Positions 1-9,194 of a stretch of DNA of 64,000 nt are shown one piece after another. The number at the start of each line of letters is the position of its first letter. Position 1 is the stretch's first letter. The stretch spans positions 1 to 64,000 of the forward strand of contig NZ_BMJY01000005.1 of the NCBI RefSeq assembly GCF_014643695.1, read 5' to 3'. The stretch is from Microbacterium album. Lineage in GTDB: Bacteria > Actinomycetota > Actinomycetes > Actinomycetales > Microbacteriaceae. The notes beneath the pieces were generated by a model. It saw nothing but the letters and a program-made list of their open reading frames with translations. It was not told the DNA's origin and did no database searches. Made by a program: the position numbers and the translations under genes.

Positions 1-1909
1 CGATGTCGTCACCCGGGTTCACCGGCTCCGCAGCCGACACCGTCGGCGCGTACACCGTCACGTCGTCCGTCGCAGACAGCGCACCCGCCGACGTCCCGGT
101 CAGGACGTAGTCGGTACCGGCCGGGGTGCCCGAAGGCACCGCGATCGAGGCGGTCGCGGGGACGTTGCCCTCCGCGTCCGTAGTGATCGTCGTCGTGGCG
201 ACCACGTCGCCCGCGGCGTCCTCGAGCGTGACCTCGACCGTGGCGTTGCCGGGCCAGCCCGCGCCGCTCAGCGGAGCGGAGGCACCCGCGTACACCGGGT
301 CACCGGCCGCGATGGTCAGGACGGGCTCGGCCGCCGCGGACCGCACCGTCGAGGACGCGAGGTCCAGGTCGAGGGCGTCGAGGCCGGGCAGCAGCTCCAG
401 GCTGAGCGCGTTCACGGTGAACGACTCGGCCCCCAGGTACCCGGGGGTGGGCTGCTCGTTGATCGTGATCTCGACCACCTGGTTCAGCGCGCCGAAGACC
501 GGGCTCAGCGACGCCAGGAGCGGATCGATGACGCCGTTCAGCGTGCCCGTCAGCGTGCCGAGGGTGTTGGTCAACGGCGTCGAGAGCGCGCCCAGGACCG
601 TCCCCACGGGGGTCGTGAGCGCACCGGTCACCAGACCTGCGAGCCGGTCGATCGAGAAGATGCCTCCCAGCAGCGAAAGGCTGGGGTCGATCGTCGGAGC
701 GGTCCCGGCGAGCAGTCCGCCCACGCTGGTGCTGATCGTGACGCTGCCGCTCGCGATCGGGATGCCCAAGCTGACCTCGACCGGGAGGACGATCGTGAGC
801 GTGATGTCGTTCAGAAGGCCCGTCGTGCCCGTGACGAGCTGGCCCACCACGGTGCCGAGCACCTCGGTCAGGGCGCCCGTGATCTGCGAGGCCGTGCCGC
901 TGTCGAGCAGGAGCGTGTTGGGGTCGAGACCGTTGAGGCTGCCGCCCGCGACGAGGTTCTCCAGGTGGACGATCACCTCGCCCGTCGAGAAGTCGACCGT
1001 GACCAGCCCGTTCCCGCTGGTGACGGGACCGCCGAGGACGTCGTCGACGAGCGAGGCGATACCCGCTTCGACGCCCGTGACATTGACGGTGCCGCCCGCG
1101 ATGCTCAAGCTCGCTATCCCGAGATCCAGGTCGACGAGGTCGACGATCTGGTCGATCAGGCCGCCCCCGGAGAGCGTCGTCTCGATCGCGCCGGCTACAC
1201 CGTTGAGCTGAGTCGAAAGCGCAGCGGACAGGCCCGCCACGAGCGGGCTCGAGAGTCGCAGATCCGCGCCGGCGATCACGTACTCGGACGACGGCACGCC
1301 GGCGGTCGACGTCGCGGTCGACGCGAGCGCGCCGAGCTCCAGCGCGAGGTTGTCGATGATGTTGTCCGTGACGGCGTCGACCCCGACCTGCGCGAGCAGG
1401 TCCGTCAGGTTGACCGTCGCCGGCCCGAGCGCGCCGGGGTTCGCGGGGTCGAGCGCTATCGCGCCGTCAGCACCGACGGCACCCGCGCTCGCGGTGGAGC
1501 TCGTGGCGGAGGGAGAGGCGGCGAACGCGTTCAGCGCGCCGACCTCGCCCAGGTCCAGCAGGCCGGGGCCGCCGGGCGAGCTGACGAGCGGGAGCGTGAG
1601 CGCGCCCAGCTCGACGTCGAGGGCGCTCAGTGCACCCAGGTCGAGCGCGTTCGAGTTGGGACCGGCGTCGCTCGGGAAGCCGCTCTGGGCTCCGACCGCG
1701 TCGAGGAGCTCCGCCTGCAGCAGGTCGGAGGCGATGAGCTGGGCCTGGGCCTCGGAGTAGTCGCCGGGCGCGGCGTAGGCCGCACCTCCGGCGACCAGGC
1801 TCGCGGTGGTGGCGGCGGCGATGGCCGTCACCCCTGTGCGAGAGAAGACCCGCGACGCACCTCTGCGTCCCGGGGGTACCGCTTGCGCGGTTCTCGTTGT
1901 GGTGTGCAT
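1..1909 (-). CDS. Choice-of-anchor G family surface protein (3' end cut off by window)
   Basis: An open frame runs from ATG at 1907-1909 off the left edge, giving 636 complete codons without a stop. The N-terminus has a long basic stretch, then an Ala/Thr/Val-rich hydrophobic segment ending AAYA followed by APGD, a good signal peptide (about residues 1-46). After it come LDLGALSALDVELGAL-type Leu/Gly/Asp-rich beta repeats typical of actinobacterial choice-of-anchor G proteins. Near the cut is an Ig-like segment containing VEVTLEDAAGD and TDYVLTGTSAGALSATDD. A purine-rich GGGGAGA lies just before the start. The missing C-terminus probably has more Ig-like repeats and a wall or membrane anchor. 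The role is presumably cell-surface structure or adhesion; the ligand is unknown. Confidence 0.8.
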   Translation of the reverse strand, partial: MHTTTRTAQAVPPGRRGASRVFSRTGVTAIAAATTASLVAGGAAYAAPGDYSEAQAQLIASDLLQAELLDAVGAQSGFPSDAGPNSNALDLGALSALDVELGALTLPLVSSPGGPGLLDLGEVGALNAFAASPSATSSTASAGAVGADGAIALDPANPGALGPATVNLTDLLAQVGVDAVTDNIIDNLALELGALASTATSTAGVPSSEYVIAGADLRLSSPLVAGLSAALSTQLNGVAGAIETTLSGGGLIDQIVDLVDLDLGIASLSIAGGTVNVTGVEAGIASLVDDVLGGPVTSGNGLVTVDFSTGEVIVHLENLVAGGSLNGLDPNTLLLDSGTASQITGALTEVLGTVVGQLVTGTTGLLNDITLTIVLPVEVSLGIPIASGSVTISTSVGGLLAGTAPTIDPSLSLLGGIFSIDRLAGLVTGALTTPVGTVLGALSTPLTNTLGTLTGTLNGVIDPLLASLSPVFGALNQVVEITINEQPTPGYLGAESFTVNALSLELLPGLDALDLDLASSTVRSAAAEPVLTIAAGDPVYAGASAPLSGAGWPGNATVEVTLEDAAGDVVATTTITTDAEGNVPATASIAVPSGTPAGTDYVLTGTSAGALSATDDVTVYAPTVSAAEPVNPGDDI

Positions 1910-2023
1910 TTCTCCCCATCGGTTAGCGGACAACAAACGACATTCGGGGTGCGGGGGTGCACCCCGGCGTCCGCGCCAGTATCTCGGACTACTGAGCTAC
2001 CGTCCAGCTAAAATGCAGATATC

Positions 2024-2037
2024 TCTCAATGTTGAGA
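2024..2037. promoter_or_regulatory. Inverted repeat in AT-rich patch between surface-protein gene and recQ
   Basis: TCTCAA-TG-TTGAGA is a perfect 6-bp inverted repeat inside the only AT-rich patch of the 265-nt gap at 1910-2174. The gap lies upstream of the surface-protein gene and downstream of recQ, so a regulator site for the surface-protein gene is the simplest reading. I see no gene in the gap; a 61-codon frame starting at 2029 has no ribosome site and no recognisable product. Confidence 0.35.
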
Positions 2038-2174
2038 TTCCGCCCGGATCGGCTTGCGCTCGGAGAACGACCAACAGCGCAGCCGACAGGCGAAACAACA
2101 CGACGCCGCACACGCACGTCCCCGTGCGTCATCGGGCGGCGCTCGCGTCCCCCGAAGCCTGGGGACGTCGCGGG

Positions 2175-4223
<2,049 letters not shown>

Positions 4224-4229
4224 GCACCG

Positions 4230-4235
4230 AGTCTA
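4230..4235 (-). promoter_or_regulatory. -10 element of recQ (TAGACT), leaderless arrangement
   Basis: TAGACT on the minus strand is followed by six bases (CGGTGC) and the GTG start of recQ, so transcription would start at or next to the start codon. No convincing -35 is visible. Confidence 0.5.
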
Positions 4236-4372
4236 GGCGGGGCCCGCGACACGGGGGCGGCCGCCCCCGACCGGATGTGGACAGGCCCGCACGACCATGG
4301 GAACGATGTCCGGGCGCTGGCGCGCCGGGCCTGACCGCCGTAGCGTGAAGTCACCGACGGAAGGAGCCGCGC

Positions 4373-4720
4373 ATGGCAGATCTGAAGGTCACCCGCAACG
4401 ACGAGGCGGCCCGTTACGAGCTGCGGATGTCGGACGAGACCAGGACCGACACGCTCGCGGGCTTCGCGGCCTTCGAGCAGGGCTCGGGCCGCGTCCGGTT
4501 CACGAGCACCGAGATCGATCCCGCGTTCCGGGGGCAGGGCCTCGGGGAGACGCTCGCGTCCGAGGCCCTCGCCGACGTCGCACGCCGCGGCGACACGATC
4601 GTGCCGCTGTGCCCGTTCATCGCGTCCTACCTGCGCGAGAACGAGGTCGCGGGCGCGATCGTGGAGTGGCCCGACGGCACGCCGCTCGACTCGGCCACCC
4701 AGGGCGAACCGCCGGCATGA
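4373..4720 (+). CDS. Short GNAT-family N-acetyltransferase
   Basis: A 115-residue protein matching the short YjdJ-type GNAT fold: the acetyl-CoA loop RGQGLGETLASEALADV follows EIDPAFRGQG, and the C-terminal CPFIASYLREN is the usual ending of this subfamily. The substrate is not predictable. GGAAGGAG lies 6-7 nt before the ATG, so this is a normal led start. The stop overlaps the next gene's start (ATGA), indicating translational coupling to the pirin gene. Confidence 0.85.
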   Translation: MADLKVTRNDEAARYELRMSDETRTDTLAGFAAFEQGSGRVRFTSTEIDPAFRGQGLGETLASEALADVARRGDTIVPLCPFIASYLRENEVAGAIVEWPDGTPLDSATQGEPPA

Positions 4721-5706
4721 CGCGGTACGACGCCGACACCACGAACTGGGACGCCGCGACCGAGCGGTGCGACGGCCCGCGGGAGCTGCTGCTGCCGCCG
4801 CGCGAGGTGCCGCTCGGCGGCGTCCGCGCCATGGCCGTCAACCGATCGCTGCCGCAGCGCGACCTCCCCACGGTCGGCGCCTGGTGCTTCTTCGACCGCT
4901 TCGGACCGCAGGAGACGGTCATGCGCGTCGAACCGCACCCGCACATCGGGCTGCAGACGGTGACGTGGCCGCTCGTCGGGGAGGTGCGGCACCGCGACAG
5001 CATCGACCGCGACGTGACGATCAGCCGCGGCGTGCTCAACATCATGACCTCGGGCCGGGGGATCTCCCACTCCGAGTACTCGGTGGGTGACGACCCGGCC
5101 CCGCTCGACGCGCTCCAGCTGTGGGTCGTCCTGCCCGAGAGCCGGCGGCACGGGGAGCCCGACTTCGAGCGGCACGCGGACCTCCCGACGATCCATCTCC
5201 CCGCCGCAGCGGGGGCGGACGCGACCGCGACCGTCGTGGTGGGAGAGTTCGCGGGCATGACCTCGCCCGCGACGATGCACACGCCCATCGTCGGCGCGGA
5301 GGTGGTGCTCGCGCCGGGCTCGCGCGTGCGCCTGCCGTTCACGCGGGAGTGGGAGTACGCCATCGCCGCGGTCGAGGGGGATCTCGTCGTGCACGCGGGC
5401 CGCGACGGCGAGCCCACGCCGCTGGACATCCTGGATCTGCTGTACCTGGGCGTGCACCGCGACGGCGTCGAGGTCTCCACCGCGGAGGGCGCGATGTTCT
5501 TCCTGCTCGGCGGCGAGCCGTTCGAGGAGGAGATCGTGATGTGGTGGAACTTCGTCGGACGCGATCACGACGAGATCGTCGTCGCCCGGGAGGAGTGGGA
5601 GGCCGGCAGCGATCGCTTCGGCCATGTCGTGACGCACGGCGATGAGCGCGTGCCCGCCCCGCCCCTCCCCCACGTGAGGCTCACGCCGCGCCGCCGGCGC
5701 GTCTGA
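4717..5706 (+). CDS. Pirin family protein (bicupin)
   Basis: A 329-residue pirin. The N-terminal cupin carries the metal-site signature HPHIGLQTVTWPLVGEVRHRDS, with His residues spaced as in quercetinase-like pirins, and GRGISHSEYS follows. The C-terminal cupin is present (VVHAGRDGEPTPLDILDLLYLG). Pirins are iron-binding proteins, some with quercetin 2,3-dioxygenase activity; the substrate here is unknown. The start is set by the ATGA overlap with the acetyltransferase gene; the same frame stays open upstream but that part is not protein-like. Confidence 0.88.
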   Translation: MTRYDADTTNWDAATERCDGPRELLLPPREVPLGGVRAMAVNRSLPQRDLPTVGAWCFFDRFGPQETVMRVEPHPHIGLQTVTWPLVGEVRHRDSIDRDVTISRGVLNIMTSGRGISHSEYSVGDDPAPLDALQLWVVLPESRRHGEPDFERHADLPTIHLPAAAGADATATVVVGEFAGMTSPATMHTPIVGAEVVLAPGSRVRLPFTREWEYAIAAVEGDLVVHAGRDGEPTPLDILDLLYLGVHRDGVEVSTAEGAMFFLLGGEPFEEEIVMWWNFVGRDHDEIVVAREEWEAGSDRFGHVVTHGDERVPAPPLPHVRLTPRRRRV

Positions 5707-5743
5707 CGCGGGCCTCTCGACGACGCCGTCGTAGCGCCGTACG

Positions 5744-5785
5744 CCGTCCCGGGGGCCGCGCCAGACGGCACGACCCCCGGGACGG
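5744..5785. terminator. Bidirectional terminator-like hairpin
   Basis: A perfect 12-bp inverted repeat, CCGTCCCGGGGG at 5744-5755 and CCCCCGGGACGG at 5774-5785, with an 18-nt loop, lies between the convergent pirin (+) and phosphoesterase (-) genes. There is no long T tract, as is usual in high-GC actinobacteria. Confidence 0.7.
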
Positions 5786-5799
5786 TCAGGAAGGGACGA

Positions 5800-8379
5800 T
5801 CAGGACGCCGGGTAGGCGGCCGTCTTGACGACCGTCACGGTCTCGCCGTCCACGACGCCGGTCGCCGTGACCGATGCCGTGCCGGCGGCGACCGTCGCCG
5901 CGCGCGAGTTGAAGGCGACGCTCGCCGACGCACCGGGGCGGACGGCGGCGAACCTCTTGGTGCCGAAGTCCGTCACGACGGTCAGCTCGACGGGCACCGG
6001 CGAGTTGTTCGTCGACACGACCGTCACGTACTGCGTTCCCGCGATCACCCGCGTCTGGCTCGAGACGGCGACATCGAGATCCGCCGCAGGCTCGGCGATC
6101 GCGAAGTCGATCCGCACGGGGGCGGACGACCGCGTGCCGAGCGCCTGCACGAGCTCGAGCTCGTGCGAGCCGGCGCGCAGGCCCTCGGTCACCTCGAGCT
6201 CCCACGTGCCGTCGGCCCGCACGACGGTCTCAGCACCGCCGAGGTCGGCGGCCACGCGGGTCTCCGACGCCGCGGGCGCGAGGCGCACCTCGGCACCCGG
6301 GAAGCCGGTGCCGGCGAAGCGGACGGAGCTCACATCCGCGGCGAGCGTGCCCTCGGGCGCCTCGTCGACCGTGAAGCCGCTCAGGTCGGCGCGCTGCGTC
6401 AGCCACTCGTCCGGCGTGGTCGGGCGGTCGATGATGCGCGTCTCGCCGATGCAGCCGTGCCAGCCGTTGCGCGCGGCGTCATCGACCCAGTCGGCACCGA
6501 GGATCCAGGGCATGCCGGGGTCCGCGGCCATGCCGGCGGTGTTGATCGCGTTGCGCAGCACCGGCGCCCCGTCGACGTACATGGTCGTGGTGCCGGCATC
6601 CGCGTCGTTCACGATCGCGACGTGCGACCACGAGTCGACCATGATCTCGCCCGACCAGTTCACGCGGTCGCCGCGCGAGGCCTGCGCGGGGATGCTCGTG
6701 AACTGGAACTCGCGCAGGTTCGAGATGCCGAGCGCGGTCGGGGACGCGGTGTAGTCCCACTGCGACCACGGAGCGCCGATCTTGGAGCGGTTGCCCGTGC
6801 GGACCAGCGCCTTCGACCATCCGTTGTCGGCCGCGTTCCAATCGGCGTCCATCTTCACGAACGTCTCGATCGTGTAGCCGCGCGTGAGATCCGCGTCGTT
6901 GATCGCCGCGTCGGCCGCGGTGGTCAGGTAGCTGAAGCGCGAGCCGGACGAGTTGTCGAAGCACACCGCCGCGGCGTCCGAGGAGAACCCGTGCACGCCG
7001 GCCTTCTCGATCGTGACGTCCTCCCAGACGGCGCCGACCGCGTTGGTGTCGGCGGGGGCCACGCGCGTGAGGTCGTTGCCGCCGACGACGTCGGGCACGA
7101 CGGTGTCGGGGCCGACCACGTCCTCCAGGCCGTTGAAGCGCCAGTGGGCGAGCGTGCCCTCCACCGCGGGGTAGTCGAGCACGTTGCCCGGCGCCTCGGT
7201 CGTGATGGGGTCGGGACCGGTGAATCCGTCCAGCAGGATGTCGCGCGCGAGCTGCGTCAGCGACGGCTCGTCCGGCGAACCGGCGGTGAACTCCGGGGCG
7301 AATCCCGAGAAACGCTCACGGAAGTCCAGGTCCAGGGTGAACCGCTGGTGCTGGCCGTCGAGCAGCGGCTGGTCGTAGCTGGTGAGGGTCTCCCGCGGTT
7401 TGAAGACGACCCAGGGCGAACCCGTCTCGAGCGAGAGCGTGTTGTTCGTGAGGTCGAACTCGAACAGGCCGAGGTATCCGTTCCCGCCCTCGTAGGCCAT
7501 CTGGTAGTCGATCAGGACCTGGTGCACGTCGTGCCCGAAGTCGTTCTTCTTGACCTGGCGGGTGGCCCCGTGGAAGTGCCCGTTGAGAGTCAGGAAGATC
7601 TGGTCGTTGCCGCGGATGAGCTTGTCCCACATCCGCTCGCTCTCGCGCGACTCGACCGGCGACACCTGGTCCGCGCCGATGCCGAGCAGGGCGTGCGTCG
7701 ACAGGATCACGGGCACCGTCGGGTGCGCGTCGATCACGCTCTGCGCCCAGGCCAGCGTCGCGTCCGAGGAGTTCCACGCGATGGCCAGCGACATGAACTG
7801 CTGTCCCTCGGCCTCGAAGATGTGGTATTGGCTGAGGCCGGTCGGGTCGCTGCCGCGGTAGGTCGACTGCTTGGCGGCGCGCGTGGGACCGAACCACTGG
7901 TTGAACGGCTCGTTCGCCGGGTTGAGCTGCGTGTCCAGCACGCCGCTGTTGGTCACGTCGTGGTTGCCGGGGAGGATCGAGTACGGCAGCGGCGCGTCGT
8001 CGAGCGTCTTCATCGCCCGGTCGGCCGCCTCCCACTCGTGGCGCGTGCCCGCGCGGTCGACGATGTCGCCGAGGTGCGCGACGAACGGGATGTGCAGGGC
8101 CTCGGCGTTCTCCGCCAGCCATGCGGTCTGCACGGCGAACGGGTCGGTGCCGTAGCGGGGGACGAACTGGTCCGGGGAATAGCGCGCGTAGAACTGGGTG
8201 TCGGGCAGAACGGCGAGGGTGAACCGCGACGCGAGGTCGCTGTCGGCGGCCGACGGCGTCGGTTCGGCGGACGCGGAGACCGCGCCTGCGGCGAGCAGCC
8301 CGGCCGTGAGGCCGGCCGTCGCCGTGGCGGCGACGCTGCGACGCAGAATGCGTCGCCAGGTGTGGGACTTGGTTTCCAC
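5800..8379 (-). CDS. Secreted metallophosphoesterase with LamG-like domain
   Basis: An 859-residue exported protein. A signal peptide (basic RRILRR, hydrophobic core, cut near VSASA) is followed by a calcineurin-like phosphoesterase: PDTQFY, HLGDIVD, LPGNHD, STHAL and NGHFHG supply the expected Asp, Asn and His metal ligands. The middle (about residues 400-640) is a LamG/concanavalin-like jellyroll (AHWRFNG, ETFVKMDADWN, TTMYVDGAPV, IGETRI). The C-terminus is Ig-like beta sandwich without an obvious wall-sorting signal. GTG at 8377-8379 is chosen because GGAG lies just upstream and the signal peptide begins there; the frame remains open 23 codons further. Substrate unknown. Confidence 0.85.
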   Translation of the reverse strand: METKSHTWRRILRRSVAATATAGLTAGLLAAGAVSASAEPTPSAADSDLASRFTLAVLPDTQFYARYSPDQFVPRYGTDPFAVQTAWLAENAEALHIPFVAHLGDIVDRAGTRHEWEAADRAMKTLDDAPLPYSILPGNHDVTNSGVLDTQLNPANEPFNQWFGPTRAAKQSTYRGSDPTGLSQYHIFEAEGQQFMSLAIAWNSSDATLAWAQSVIDAHPTVPVILSTHALLGIGADQVSPVESRESERMWDKLIRGNDQIFLTLNGHFHGATRQVKKNDFGHDVHQVLIDYQMAYEGGNGYLGLFEFDLTNNTLSLETGSPWVVFKPRETLTSYDQPLLDGQHQRFTLDLDFRERFSGFAPEFTAGSPDEPSLTQLARDILLDGFTGPDPITTEAPGNVLDYPAVEGTLAHWRFNGLEDVVGPDTVVPDVVGGNDLTRVAPADTNAVGAVWEDVTIEKAGVHGFSSDAAAVCFDNSSGSRFSYLTTAADAAINDADLTRGYTIETFVKMDADWNAADNGWSKALVRTGNRSKIGAPWSQWDYTASPTALGISNLREFQFTSIPAQASRGDRVNWSGEIMVDSWSHVAIVNDADAGTTTMYVDGAPVLRNAINTAGMAADPGMPWILGADWVDDAARNGWHGCIGETRIIDRPTTPDEWLTQRADLSGFTVDEAPEGTLAADVSSVRFAGTGFPGAEVRLAPAASETRVAADLGGAETVVRADGTWELEVTEGLRAGSHELELVQALGTRSSAPVRIDFAIAEPAADLDVAVSSQTRVIAGTQYVTVVSTNNSPVPVELTVVTDFGTKRFAAVRPGASASVAFNSRAATVAAGTASVTATGVVDGETVTVVKTAAYPAS

Positions 8380-8574
8380 TTTGCTCCATCTCGGGGTGGG
8401 AGAGGCCGGCACAGCGAGTCCTGCGTCGGCGCTCGGGTGCACTCGCACGCTCCCTCCCGCTGATGTCGCCGAGGTAACGCGTAGCCGTCCGGCGGATGTC
8501 GGGTGGCCGAACGGCGCTCGGTAGGATCACCCGGGGAACGACCGGCCGCCCGCGCCGCGCGTCGCGAGATGCCC

Positions 8575-8580
8575 TAGGCT
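8575..8580 (+). promoter_or_regulatory. -10 element of the first ECF S-component gene (TAGGCT)
   Basis: TAGGCT, then six bases (CGGCGC), then ATG at 8587. The rest of the 207-nt divergent gap (8380-8586) shows no other recognisable signal. Confidence 0.5.
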
Positions 8581-8586
8581 CGGCGC

Positions 8587-9171
8587 ATGGCGCGCACGCG
8601 GCTCGACACCCGCACCCTGCTGGTGTGCGCCGCCATCGGCGTCGCCACGGGCCTCCTCGGAGCGGCGGCGGGCTGGATGACACTGGCCGTGCTGGCGGCG
8701 GTGCCGATCGCGTACGGCTTCGTCCTCGGCTCCCACGTGCTCCCGGGAGTCGTCGCGCAGTGCATCCTGCGGCGCCCGGGCGTCGCGCTCGTCACGCACG
8801 TGCTGGCCGCGCTCGTCTCGAGCGCGTTCGCCCCCGTCTACGTGTGGCAGTTCCTCGGTACGGCGCTGCTGTTCGGCGGCATCCAGGAGGCTTCGGCGGC
8901 CCTCGGGCGCTACCGCTCGTGGTCGGTGGTGCGGCTCGTCCTCACCGCCGTGGCCATCGGAGCCCTGGTCGCGGTCGTGGTCGCGTTCGCGGCGGACCTG
9001 GAGCGGATGGCGCCGTGGGCGCAGGCCGTCTACCTCGTGCTCGCGGTCGCCGGACCGGTGTCGTGGAGCATCGCCGGAATGGCGATCGCAGCCGCCCTTC
9101 GCCGCGCCGGGGTCGGCGAGCCGCTTCCCTCCCACCGCCCGAATCCGGGCGGGAAGGTGAGGCGATCCTAA
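8587..9171 (+). CDS. ECF transporter S component (YkoE-like)
   Basis: A 194-residue membrane protein with about five or six hydrophobic helices, in the YkoE-like group of substrate-binding (S) components of energy-coupling-factor importers. It shares a CAAIGVA-x-GLL-type N-terminus and an early Trp with the second S component at 12278, so the two are paralogues bracketing one energising module. YkoE proteins have been predicted to carry thiamine precursors, but no TPP riboswitch is visible and the neighbouring siderophore-reductase remnant points to an iron-related ligand. The ligand is therefore open. Confidence 0.75.
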   Translation: MARTRLDTRTLLVCAAIGVATGLLGAAAGWMTLAVLAAVPIAYGFVLGSHVLPGVVAQCILRRPGVALVTHVLAALVSSAFAPVYVWQFLGTALLFGGIQEASAALGRYRSWSVVRLVLTAVAIGALVAVVVAFAADLERMAPWAQAVYLVLAVAGPVSWSIAGMAIAAALRRAGVGEPLPSHRPNPGGKVRRS

Positions 9172-9181
9172 GTCGCTCGTA

Positions 9182-9192
9182 CTAGGTTAGGC
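9182..9192 (+). promoter_or_regulatory. -10 element and possible DtxR/IdeR half-site before the ECF ATPase gene
   Basis: TAGGTT (9183-9188) lies six bases before the GTG at 9195, the leaderless arrangement. The same bases, CTAGGTTAGGC, match 10 of 11 positions of the left half of the actinobacterial iron box (TTAGGTTAGGC...). The right half is poor, so DtxR/IdeR control is only a suggestion. Confidence 0.35.
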
Positions 9193-9194
9193 GC

